A stretch of 64,000 bases of DNA from Toxoplasma gondii ME49 (taxonomy: Eukaryota; Apicomplexa; Conoidasida; Eucoccidiorida; Sarcocystidae), in contig NC_031478.1 of the NCBI RefSeq assembly GCF_000006565.2, positions 4,736,212-4,800,211 on the forward strand, in the 5' to 3' direction. The notes under the pieces are model-generated. The model made no database searches. It was given only the letters and a program-made list of their open reading frames with translations, and was not told the origin of the DNA. Shown here piece by piece: positions 27,001 to 38,000 of the stretch; position 1 is the stretch's first letter, and each line of letters starts with the position of its first letter. A program made the position numbers and the translations under genes.

Positions 27001-30000
27001 GCAACGCGACAGAGTTCCACGCCGGCGCACATCTCGGCGCAAGCTTCCGGTGAACTAGCCGTCGTCATTTGGAATGTGCCAAGCAGAAGCAAGTCTATGC
27101 CTTTGCCGTAAGTGTATGCTTCGCCTAAGACAAGTCAGCGCAACACAGGACGTTCGTCAAGAAAGATGTCATTTTGAACGGGTATGCGTACCGAACATAC
27201 TACGAGAACGAGGGACTTCTGCCACTGAGCTGGCGCAAGACGTTTGCGCTTCTCCAGGCACTTGCACCAGTACAGACGCCGAGTGGCAAGTGACTGCTAT
27301 CACCTCCTGGAAAAGCAATCAGAGACTATATGAGAACTTACTTGGATAGGATGAGTCTTGGCTTTCAGCGTACCCAGAGACCCATTCGTAATCATACGTC
27401 TCGCTTCCCAGCACTTCATCACCATATAGGTTGCAGGTCTGATCGAACTTGTTCCATGACCAAAACGGTTTCTTTGGATTGGCCTGAGCTTGTTTCTGGC
27501 ATTCGTTGGCGCTTGCGGCTGTGAGCGCGGCTGATGCGACAGTTTGGCCGGACAGAAGATCTGCTCCGTACCTTCGATCGTCAAGGTACTTACGCGGTAC
27601 CATCCCTCTAATAGAGTACTTGCCTCCAGAAACCGCGTTAACATTGGTTTTCTTTGTATTTGTTGCTGTGAAGTCCTTCAGGTAACAGTTTACGGATCGC
27701 CTAGGGTAGAACGTCCAATATTTGCACTGGAGCACGTTCGCACAAGCTTCTTGGCACTCTCGTAGCGACTGTGCTCGGAGTGGGTCTTTCGGCAAATTTG
27801 CGTCAACGTATTCAATCCCCACCTCCACAGTAATGACGACATCCTTCGAACCGGAAACTGCTCCAGCCAAACTCGCTTTCCCCTCCAGAGCACCAGCGCC
27901 CTTGAGGTGACAGGCCATAGATTCGTCAACTGTAGAGTAATATGTCCAGTAGTGGCACTCTGGTTCACCGTTGCATGCTCCAAGGCATGCAGTAGCATTT
28001 TCTGCCGCAACAGGTGAGGCAGGCAAGTTGTGGTTCTTCAGTTCCACGTCCACTTCCGCGTAGTGGCCACCGGATGGTTCCATAGGGGTACTGCAGTACT
28101 TCGGCCCAGACACAATTCCAGGGAAAGGAAGTTTCTGCACCGTCGAGCCTGCGTTCTCCAATTTTCTGAGACGGCATCGCTTTTCCGATGTGCTAAAGGT
28201 GAAGTACTCACAGTCGGTGAACTGCTGGCAAAGTTTTTGGCACTCTGAAGAAGTCTCCGCAGTGATTACTGGGGCAGTGTCGATACCCAAGTACAGCGTA
28301 TTATTTTCTGCACATTCAGGATGACTTTCGGACGGTGCGCATTCCTTCGTAGCTGACGTCGCGAAAGGTTTCGGCAGTTTGTATAATTTGTCTTCCCCTC
28401 CTGCATACGCCTTCTTGAGAATGCATGCACTTGTCAGGCCGTCGAATGTGAAGAAATCGCAGTGCACATTTTCCTTGCAGAGTCCCTGGCAGTCCGTTGC
28501 CGATGTGGTTGTGACAGTTCTGAGAGTGTTACCAAGGTATTCCGCATCCCGTTCAGCGCAGGAAGGGGCATCAGTCTCAGGAGCCTCACAGTATTTCGTA
28601 GCCGAAACTGCAAAACCGCGTGGCACAGCCTGAATTTCTGCGGAAGAAGAGGCGAACTGCTGAAGCACACACCGTCCATCCTGTGAATGATAGGTGAAGA
28701 AATTGCACACAGAGCTTTGTTGGCAAAGCGCCTGGCAGTGGAGTGCCGAACTCGCTGTAGCATGGGAACCGCATTCTTGACCGACATACTCTGTATTATA
28801 GACCGCGCACTGCGGACCAGAGTCATGGTTGTCATTGGAGCTGCAGAATTTCATGCCCGATATCGCAAAACCGACAGGTAGTTCTCTCTGCGGCCTTCCG
28901 GTCTCGGAGCTCTTGAGAACGCAGCGGCGTTCGAGGCGGTAAAAAGTAAAGAAAGAACACAGAGCATTTGCCTGGCATGCCGATTGACACTGAGCTGCGA
29001 AGTTGGTGACAAGGGACTGGAGTTCGACACCAATAAATTCAACGTTGGTCTGGAAGCATGGCTGCAGTGGCTCCTCAGGCAGCGAAGGCGGAGGCACGCC
29101 TGGGCCGTCAAAGAACTTGGGTCCAGATACTGTAGACTGTCTGGGGAGTCGCGAAGTGGGAGCCATCGCGTTTTTCAAGAAACACGACATTTTGTCCTGG
29201 TAGTACGTCCAGTAGTGACAGTCTGAGTACTGTTGGCAGAGATACTGGCAATCGGGGTACGATTTAACAGAGCCATCGTCAACTAACTTGATGTCGTTGC
29301 CAACGAAATCCACGTTAATCTCAAGGGAGCCTGTCAGAAAAGAGAACATATGGAAACCCACTCTCATTGCAGTCCCCGGGGCAGCACGCAGGCAAAGTTT
29401 TAGCTATCTTAAGCAGACATGTGGGGGCTTGGTGTAAAGCAGTTACAAAGAACATGGTAAAGCGAAACAAACATCTCATGGTGCGCAGACGTACCAGCAG
29501 AAGGCGCGCAGATCCGGGGGCCAGAAACCATTCCCACAGAGCTGAAGTCTTGAACACGCCCTAGAAGGGCATTGCTACTCTTCAGGTAGCAGTTGCTTGT
29601 CTGGCCGACCCAGGTCCAGTAAGCGCAATGGGCAGCCGTGACGCAGTGGTAGTGGCAAAGCGCAGCTGATGTCACCTGCCCCGTCTCGATTTTTTCGGTG
29701 TCGAAGCCGTGGTAATCCACGTCGACCTCGTAGCATTGCCCTGCGAGAATACACGAACGTAGCAGTTGCCAACTACGTTACCGGTGAACCTCTGGAGGCC
29801 ACCTAAGTTGAGGCTGGGTTGACTCGCCCAGAGCGAAACAACTACAAGGCAGCATGCAGTCTGCGGACCTACCACGAGGTGTGCATGTTTTCGGTCCTGA
29901 GACGAGACCTGCGGTCGCTGCATCTTGCGTTCGACCAAGTAATGCCCCTTGGTTCTTTAAGTAGCAGTTCTTCTTCTGGCTGACCCATGTCCAATAAAAG

Positions 30001-33000
30001 CACTGCACATTCGCTTCGCAGAGCTGCTGGCAGTCGGCATAGGATGCGACGGAATTCGTCTCGATTTTTTGAATGTCGAACCCTCGGTAATCCACGTCCA
30101 GCTCGTGACAAGCTGCACAAAACAAGCACACCTCCAAATGATTTCTTATGGAGCATGTGAGAGGAATCCGTGAACCTGCCGGTGAGCCACGAGTTTTTGC
30201 TTACTTGCAGGGACAGGGACACAGTCTTTCGCTCCAGATATTTTGTCCATCGTTGTGCTATCTCGCATCCAACCTTGAAGCGCATATGGATTTTTGAGGT
30301 AGCAGCTCTGCGTCGTCTGCACCCATGTCCAGTAGTAGCAGCCTGCGCGGTTTTTGCACAAAGCTTGACAAGCTGAGGGGGTTGTCACCTCCCCTGTTTC
30401 CAGCTTTTCGATGTCGTATCCATAGTAATCCACGCCGACCTCGTAGCAGGAGCCTGCCACAGTCAGCCGCACACAAGTTCGTTCCTTTATGCACGGTCAA
30501 TCGTTGTCCCGAAGACTCAATGTCACCTCTCTCCCGCATAGTCAGCGACCTACCGGAAAACTGTTCGCCGCAGCGTCTCGAGCCTGAAACCATCCCGAAG
30601 GTGCTGGAGTCTTGAACACGTCCGAGGGGAGCGTATTGATCTTTCAGGTAACAGCTGTTGGTTGACCGCACCCATGTCCAGTAATGGCAGCTCTGGTCAG
30701 CCTGGCACAGCGCGCGGCACGAGTCCGCTGAGAATACCTGTCCAGATTCCAACTTTTTCACATCGTGTCCTCGATAGTCTACGTTGTACTCGTGACAAGC
30801 TGCAAACGAACAACCAAAGACACATCAATCTGACATCTCGATCTGTCAGCCTAGATGCGAAGGTCTTGCTGCTGTCATTTGTTCCTGAAACGTTCCACCG
30901 GCGTGCAGAAGAAGTGTCGCGAGGCCTGCCGATGAAGTGTTTGCACGCTAAAACCACGGGCAACGTGGTCGTGCGCTGCCTCATTGTTGCCTCGCCACGC
31001 TATTGCCTCCAGATGACTTCGTGATGGCGGCAGCGATGCTACTGCACAGTGGTGTCCCGTTTCGCGTGAAACGAGGCCCCGAGAGAGCCAGTTTACCTTG
31101 AGGGACCGCAGCACATCGTTTCGGGCCGGATATCATTCCAGAAGCGGCCGGTCCGGCATCACGACCAATTAGGGCGAAGTAGTTCTTGAGGTAGCAGTTT
31201 TGTTTGTAGCTGACCCAGGTCCAGAAGGAGCACTCCGGGAGCTTTTCACACAGAGCCTGGCACTCCTTCGCAGAAGCGACGTCTCCACTTTCAATCTTCT
31301 GAACGTCGTATCCACTGTAGTCGACATTGTCTTCCTTGCAAACTTTGAATCCGCGCAGGTCAAAATGGAGCACAAACAATCATGGGGAGGTGGGAGTTGA
31401 CTGAAGTGCAAAAGCATTTTCTATTCGTGTGTAGTCTGAAAACTCCAAAGATTTTACCCACAGCGTTTCCTACCGAACAGACTCACACAGCCTCAACAAC
31501 GCGTCAGAGCACTGACACACACCACAGACCAGGAAATGCGTGAGATCGGCACTAAACATTCGCAGCTGTTAAGCGGTGCTTTGTATCGCAGGCTGCGCTG
31601 TGACGCGGTGGTCAAATGCTGGTGGAGCACGGGTATGCGTGGTCAGCACCTTACCCGGATGGAGGGGGCAGAATGCTGGACCTGAGACCATTCCCAAAGT
31701 CGATTCGTCGGCATGGCGCCCATTCAGGGCAAGATTGCTCTTCAGGTAGCAGCTCTTTGACGAGCTCACGTAGGACCAAAAGCTGCAGCCAGCAGTTCCT
31801 TGGCACATATGCTGACAGTGTTTTGCTGACGAGCATTGACCCTCGATCTTCTTAATATCGAAGCCTTGATAGTCCACGTCCCACTCGTGGCAGCCTGCAG
31901 AGAAAACGTTGTTGTAAGAGGTACTCGCATGACCTGTGGGGAGCAGCTGGATGCGAGTTCAGTACACAGCCGTTTGGCGCATATAAGAGGGACGGCAAGA
32001 TCGAGGAGCTACGTCCGACAGGAATATTGCGTCGGGTACCGGGGAACGTTTGCAGAGCGAAAATCCGACGTACTTAACAGGTAACCCGCAAATCGATGTC
32101 GGAAGCGAAAAACTGGTGCGACTGCTTACCTGGTGGGGTTGGAGTGCAATACTTCGGCCCCGACACCATGCCGACGGTTTGCTGGCTTTGGACTCTCCCC
32201 AGCAGAGCATGAAGGTCTTTCAGATAACAGTGTTCGGTTTGAGAGACCCATGTCCAGTAAATACAGCCGCTAGTCGCCTGGCAGAGGGATTGGCAGGCCG
32301 CCGCGCTGTCAACCCGTTGGTCCTCAATTTTCTTGATATCGTGTCCATAGTAGTCGACGTTGAGCTCCATGCAAACTGCGAGCAGAAAATGGAGCGGCAC
32401 GAACTTCTCGTGATGAAAACCGAAGAAAATGTAGGAGCAATGGGCATGCGTACCGTGGAGACGTTACGTTATGTGTGGCGATTTCTAATGCTTTAGCCGA
32501 AAGCAATCAGCTAAAGCTGAAAGCTTAAAATGGTAGTTTGCTCCTGAAGAAATAGTTAGACGCGTTAGAATTGAGACATTGCGTATTGAATATGGAATTG
32601 CTTTCCCAGAAATTTTTCCCCTGTGTAGTGCGTCCCCAAACAATGGGTGTGGTCATGGTAAACACGACAGCTGCGAGGGACACTGTACTTCAGTTTGCCA
32701 CTGCAGCAAACTTACAGGAAGAAGCCGAAGCGGCCCTGAAAAAAACAGACACCGGTATCGATTGGGTTCTGTTTCTGCTCGTACACTTCCGTTGAGGCAT
32801 GATGCCGCTTAATCTTTTATTTTGTTTTGCTATGCAGCAGGGCACCATCGTAGGTCATTGTCGCTGCTATCTTGAGAGTCTTCTATCAGTCTAGAATGCT
32901 GAATATGACTCCAGTTATGAGACCGAGGCAACCAAGTTGTATATGCCTGTTCTACACTCCACCTAGCTGGACTGCTTGGGACAGATAAAAGAGCTGGATT

Positions 33001-33850
33001 TTAATCTCCGGCATTAAGGTTGTTATCCCACGTCCGTGGTTTTATAACTATAAGCGTTATGATCATAACTATGCTTTGCTAACACAAGGAACCTTGGATC
33101 TGCTAAACAAAGGCATTCAATTTCCAAGCCAGTCGTCGAACTCGCAGGACATAGCCCCAAGAAAATGGTAGGGCACTGGGCAGGAAATATATACCGAACG
33201 CACACCGTGGAATTAGCAGTTTGTGATGTTGTGCAGCAGACGCTTTTCTTCCTCCACTTCCAAATTCTCATATATTCTTCCAGTACTTCGTTCCACAGAT
33301 TCAAGTTCTTGTGTGAAACACTGTGCAAATATCACGGCAATCACTTCGCTAGTCTCCTTCCTGGTGTCCCTCTGTACGGAATAGTCGGGTGCAGTTCTTT
33401 GTAGCGTAGCACCTACGTTACTTTCGAATTGGGTCTATGCTTATACTAAGCTAACATGCTTGACGACAATACCTTCCAAGCACAACAAAGTCATTTATGA
33501 CTGCTGCACACCAAGATCCCACTGGACTGTTGTCAAAAGGAGTCCCTTGTTTACACCTTTATACCGTTACACTTCACACTTATAAAATACAGACGGGTAA
33601 ACAAACACAGGATAGTTTCTGAGCGACTGAATATGACTCTAATGCTCACCCCCGTAAACCCTCATAAATAATCAGAGAGCTGCTGATCACGTCCACTTCA
33701 TGGGCAGAAAACCCCCTCCGGCACCATGGTTTCTTACCAGAACGAACAGCTAAGAAGGGCTACTGCAGTTGCAGCGACGGCTGTGGCGGTGACTGCCATG
33801 CCTCTCCAGACGCGACGGCTGCCGGCCGTCTTGTAGCAGGGAGCGGCCAT
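24046..33850 (-). CDS. Secreted PAN/Apple-repeat protein, - copy (about 1,977 aa)
   Basis: Exons: 33850-33738, 32735-32716, 32375-32130, 31894-31655, 31342-31097, 30799-30554, 30453-30205, 30112-29873, 29740-29495, 29330-27342, 27124-26660, 26427-25957, 25769-25293, 25031-24561, 24260-24046. Total 5,934 nt, 1,978 codons with stop, no frame break. Exon 1 encodes a signal peptide with core ATAVAATAVALLSCS. Seven single-domain exons follow, each with Cys pairs, a WTW or WSY core, CYLK and a VSGPK-like end. Then comes an eight-domain exon, four two-domain exons and a non-PAN tail ending VVNYVAP. That is about 23 PAN modules. PAN/Apple domains in coccidian secreted proteins such as MIC4 bind carbohydrate or protein partners, but a microneme site here is only inference. 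No membrane span or GPI signal is visible. One conserved Cys is Phe (codon 26,353-26,351). The body mirrors the + gene. Confidence 0.85.
24047..32373 (-). repeat. Left arm of large inverted repeat
   Basis: Position x here pairs with 69,738 - x on the right arm. The constant shifts by one only between about 29,420 and 28,380, because the right arm has an extra C near 40,310 and lacks an A near 41,360. I saw no substitutions from 32,373 to about 29,430, a few from there to 27,340, and several tens from 27,300 to 24,047. Identity stops within a few bases of the exon 5' end at 32,375 and at the third base of the stop codon at 24,046. Confidence 0.93.
27342..29330 (-). other. Intact eight-domain PAN exon (- copy)
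   Basis: This 1,989-nt exon (663 codons, phase 1-1) encodes eight consecutive PAN-like modules without an intron. Modules 2-5 open with CFQTN, CAVYN, CAERD and CAENN. Later modules keep the Cys pairs and WTYY or WTFY cores but drift, and the last has WSW. It is the reference frame against which the deletion in the + copy is seen. Confidence 0.85.
32716..32735 (-). other. 20-nt micro-exon 2 of the - PAN gene
   Basis: The micro-exon is flanked by a poly-T tract with TTTTCAG and by GTAAGT. It matches the 20-nt exon 2 of the + gene (35,142-35,161) in length, phase (2 to 1) and most bases, and the following intron start is also similar. Joined to exon 1 and the exon at 32,375 it reads WAASASSF into CMELN, keeping frame. 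Confidence 0.8.
32736..33737 (-). other. Intron 1 of the - PAN gene
   Basis: This is about 1.0 kb, against 117 bases for the matching intron of the + gene (35,025-35,141). Only its first dozen bases and its 3' end resemble the + intron. Frames inside it (including a 101-codon - frame at 33,023-33,328) carry no PAN pattern. The size difference is a structural difference between the paralogues outside the repeat arms. Confidence 0.6.
33738..33850 (-). other. Signal-peptide exon 1 of the - PAN gene
   Basis: The ATG is at 33,850-33,848 and the donor GTAAGA follows 33,738 (phase 2). The 37 complete codons start MAAPCYKTAGSRRVWRG and hold a hydrophobic core. It aligns with exon 1 of the + gene (34,915-35,024) with one 3-nt indel and roughly 70% identical residues by eye. 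The 5' UTR just upstream and the first bases of the intron also align. This homology is what identifies the start of the gene, because it lies outside the near-identical arms. Confidence 0.85.
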
Positions 33851-34914
33851 TGCGTAGATGTCTGCAATAATCTATCGACACTAGAGGAGGCGGAACTGAA
33901 GTGAACAAGGAAAACAACAATTCAATATGACAGAGTAAAAGAGATGGGTGAGCCCGCGGACGTGGCCAGTAGAAATCGGATGAGTCTACTGGATAACATC
34001 GTCCGCAAACGCGGGTCCGTGTCGTTATCTGGTGTCTTGCTGGAGTCAAAACTGATTCTAGGTCACGGAGGAAAACAATAACGCGGAATGAGAGGCAGTG
34101 CAGCATGCCTCTCACGACTGATAAACTCGGCAAAATTAATTGTGAACTTATGCAAAAAGTGAGGCAGGGGCAACATAACGGGCGTTGAATGTAACTACTA
34201 GTTACGCAGGGCAGGAGTTTTGGTAGACTTGAGGGTACAGGCAGGCGGACGGCGACGGCTGCAACTGTCGGTTTCCAAGGTCTTCGCCACACACGGTGAC
34301 CTTGTTGTCCCGCCCGTTCTCGTGAACCGTTGAGCGGTGCTGCCGATCTACTCCTACCGTCTTGCTGCAGTATCCCTCAAACGACACTCCGGACGTTTGA
34401 GAAAAAGCGCGGTTACGGCTCTTTCGCTTTGGCACGCAGACATTCGATAGAACGTGATGACGAATTCTTGGTGCACGAGCCACCACCTATCGCCTGCAAC
34501 GCCGTGCCCTGCTGTCTCCTTACGGGAGACAGTCGTCTCATGCACTCTCAGGCTCGCCGCTCCCCCAGGGGCATATCAATTCTTGAATGCACGCCTACTG
34601 CCATATACGTTACAAATACTTTTGATGTCTTCAGTAATATCTTGCGAGGAGGTGCTCCGCGCCGCCTCTTATCTCAAGTTGTGCCCTTCTGCCGTGCCCC
34701 GAATTATTTTTGCAGACACGTTGCCAGAAAACAAAGCGGACCCGCGCTCGCGGCCGAAGTTAACTGATAGAATAATTCGTTTTTTGCCGGCCACGTGCGA
34801 GAACTCACCCCTCTTTTTTAATCTGTCAGACTGAATTTGCTCCACAGCTGCCTTTCTTGTTCACCTCTGTTCCCACCTCTCTAGGGACGAAAGTATTTTG
34901 CTGGCATCTGTACA
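33851..34914. promoter_or_regulatory. Shared divergent promoter region of the PAN gene pair
   Basis: These 1,064 bases separate the two outward-facing start codons. About 50 bases next to each ATG are homologous between the two sides (for example CCTCTCTAG near 34,875 and the matching CCTCCTCTAG near 33,890 on the - strand), so each gene keeps a related 5' UTR. The middle shows no such symmetry. Open frames here (such as the 3' extension of exon 1 and + frames around 34,330-34,830) are treated as chance. Confidence 0.6.
34534..34540 (-). promoter_or_regulatory. WGAGACG-type heptamer
   Basis: CGTCTCA on the + strand reads TGAGACG on the - strand and matches the WGAGACG element described in upstream regions of several Toxoplasma genes. 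It lies about 380 bases before the + start codon and 690 before the - start codon. A 7-mer occurs often by chance, so its role is only suggested. Confidence 0.3.
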
Positions 34915-35024
34915 ATGGTCGCTTACTGCCGCAAGACGGCAGGTAGCCGTCGCGTCTGGAGGCGCATGTGCGCCGCTACAGCCGTCGCTGGAACCGCGAT
35001 TGCTCTTCTCAGCTGTTCGGCTAG
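34915..35024 (+). other. Signal-peptide exon 1 of the + PAN gene
   Basis: The ATG at 34,915 opens MVAYCRKTAGSRRVWRRM followed by a hydrophobic stretch and small residues (LLSCSA) suited to signal-peptidase cleavage. The donor GTAAGA follows 35,024 in phase 2. The 20-nt exon 2 (35,142-35,161) and the exon at 35,336 (acceptor TTCATCAG) complete RSVSASSDAHCYEN. The alternative acceptor CTCTAG at 35,271 breaks the phase, which is why I chose 35,336. Confidence 0.82.
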
Positions 35025-38000
35025 GTAAGAACCATGGAGTTACGAGTGTTTTTACGCTCCTACGATCAACCTGATCAGCATCTCTCTGAAGCGTACCATC
35101 AGAAACACAGCGCCTCAAAGACTGATGTTTGTTTTCTTCAGGTCCGTCTCGGCTTCTTCTGGTAAGTGTGCTGCCATGGCGAACTGAATTGTAGAGTCAC
35201 TGGAGTATTTCACCGTAACTCTTTTCTACCACGGCTTGCGAAAGACGTATGCGGAAGGTGATTTGCTCTAGAAAACAACGTTCACGGGTTTGACGGATGC
35301 TGATGGACCTCGTTGTCATGTCTCAAATTCATCAGATGCTCACTGCTACGAGAACAATACAGACTATCGTGGCTTGGATGTCGAGAAGGTCGAGACTGGA
35401 ACTGTGCATTCGTTTTTCGCCTGCCAAGAACTTTGTGCGGAGCATCCGCAGTGTTTTTTCTGGACCTGGGATGCGGTCAACAAGAACTGCTACTTGAAGG
35501 CAGAAGCTGCTGCAGCCTCTCGTGTCACCGGCTCTAGCGCGATTGGTCTCGTGTCAGGTCCAAAGAGCTGTCTCTCATCAGCTCCGTCGATGCACGGTAA
35601 GACGACGTTCCTGTCATTGCCGTTGGTCACCAAATGTATATAATTTTCTTCCGTGAGCGGCGTTGTTTCACATGAAGACACTTCCGAATCGTACCCTCGA
35701 ACTTTGTATCTAGATTATCCGTTCCTCGACGCATTAGGTCAGCTGAGCAGCGTCGTTACCCCTAACCATTGATACAGCAAGCCTGTGTCGTGTTCGCGAT
35801 TGCCCTTCCCTCCTGACAGGCTGCTATCAGCTTGATACAGATTACTTCGGGTACGATATCGCGACGGTTGAGGATGGCAGCATCGCCAGCCCTGGCGCAT
35901 GTCAGACAGCATGTCAGGAGACAGCGGGGTGCCAATATTGGTCATTCGTCAGCCAGACATCGGCGTGCTACATGAAGGACAGCAGAGCACTTCTAGGATA
36001 TAAGAAAGGCTCAGACACCGTCGGCATGATCTCGGGTCCGCGGGATTGCCTGCCCCAAGTCTCAGGTATGGCGGTATGTTGCACTCATGGAGGCTTTCCC
36101 AATGAAAAATGCCTTTCTCCGACCTCGTGCGACATCAGAGGCCTTGTAAGTCTGTGGCGTCTGCAGCTTGGTGCTTTGAGGGCAACGTCGACTACGTGGG
36201 CTATGACGTGGAGAAAGTCGAGAACGGCCAAGTCACGTCTGCGGCAGCATGTCAGCAACTGTGCCGTGCCATTCCTCAGTGCTTCTACTTCACCTGGGTC
36301 TCAAATGAAAACAACTGCTTTTTGAAGAACTCAAGCGCTACTCAAGGGCGCAGTAGCACTTATTCGACTATTGGGATGGTATCCGGACCCAAAGTTTGCC
36401 ACAGCAACCCTCCAGGTTAGTATGCAGCGTCTGTCAAACGTACGCCACCTACAGGGGGCCGCAGCCGCACTCTTCACCAGCTCGTATTGCGTGGGAACAG
36501 TTGGCACTGTCAGGTGCTGATGTTGGAATATATGTTTCTTTATATGTTGTTCATCGCAGGTGCTTGTTACGAGCTGAATGTAGACTACTTCGGCCACGAC
36601 GTGCAGAAGTTTGAGACCGGACAGGTGACCACCGCAACTATGTGCCATGAGTTGTGCCGTGGTAAAGAGGATTGCTTTCATTGGACTTGGGTCAAACAGA
36701 CACAGTCGTGCTACCTCAAGGGGCCATACGCCCTGCAAGGAAGAGTTCAGGACGACACAACGGTCGGAATGGTCTCCGGTCCAAAGGAGTGCATAAGTCC
36801 TCCAGGTTAGCTCTACAGTCCGTCATCAAGTCAATCGCTATCTCACAGTCAAGAAACACTGGTTCCAGAATTGCGGCAGCTGCTCCCTTCAGGCTCGTGT
36901 ACATTGGAGAAACGGGTATTTTTTGCCCAATGCGATTTGAGATAAGGTCATCTGTGTTCATTATGCATGCTCTCAGTCCCCTGTTTCGAGAAGGACGTGG
37001 ACTACAGTGGTGGGCTGGTGATTGAAATGGGACCAGGAGCTGCGACATCCGCAGCGATGTGTCAGTCGTTCTGCCAGGCATCGCGTGTCTGCTATTTCTG
37101 GACTTGGAATCGCGACACACAGAACTGCTTTTTAAAAGACAGCACTGCCACCTCGTTCTGGGTAACGGGCGAGTCCACTATTGGCCTCGTATCCGGACCC
37201 AAAGACTGCGAACCTCTACCGCCAGGTATGATTCCAAACCCCCTCATCCTCAAAACGTATCCAGCGATGAGCCTGCATTCGCCCCACTGATTAGCGGTCG
37301 CAGCCCAGCCACTGGTACGGACACCACGAGCTCATTCTACACTTTCCTTTTTCTCCCCCCAGCCTGCATGGAGCTCAACGTCGACTACTATGGACACGAT
37401 ATCAAGAAAATTGAGGATCAACGGGTTGACAGCGCGGCGGCCTGCCAATCCCTCTGCCAGGCGACTAGCGGCTGTATTTACTGGACATGGGTCTCTCAAA
37501 CCGAACACTGTTATCTGAAAGACCTTCATGCTCTGCTGGGGAGAGTCCAAAGCCAGCAAACCGTCGGCATGGTGTCGGGGCCGAAGTATTGCACTCCAAC
37601 CCCACCAGGTAAGCAGTCGCACCAGTTTTTCGCTTCCGACATCGATTTGCGGGTTACCTGTTAAGTACGTCGGATTTTCGCTCTGCAAACGTTCCCCGGT
37701 ACCCGACGCAATATTCCTGTCGGACGTAGCTCCTCGATCTTGCCGTCCCTCTTATATGCGCCAAACGGCTGTGTACTGAACTCGCATCCAGCTGCTCCCC
37801 ACAGGTCATGCGAGTACCTCTTACAACAACGTTTTCTCTGCAGGCTGCCACGAGTGGGACGTGGACTATCAAGGCTTCGATATTAAGAAGATCGAGGGTC
37901 AATGCTCGTCAGCAAAACACTGTCAGCATATGTGCCAAGGAACTGCTGGCTGCAGCTTTTGGTCCTACGTGAGCTCGTCAAAGAGCTGCTACCTGAAGAG

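Noticed and set aside
33750..34292. 180-codon - strand frame across the promoter region
   Set aside because: It simply contains the 113-nt signal-peptide exon plus the 5' UTR and flank. Only the part after the ATG at 33,850 matches the paralogue's coding exon.
35272..35335. Extension of PAN exon 3 upstream to the CTCTAG acceptor
   Set aside because: Phase does not match micro-exon 2. The acceptor at 35,335 restores the phase 1 start shared by all other PAN exons.
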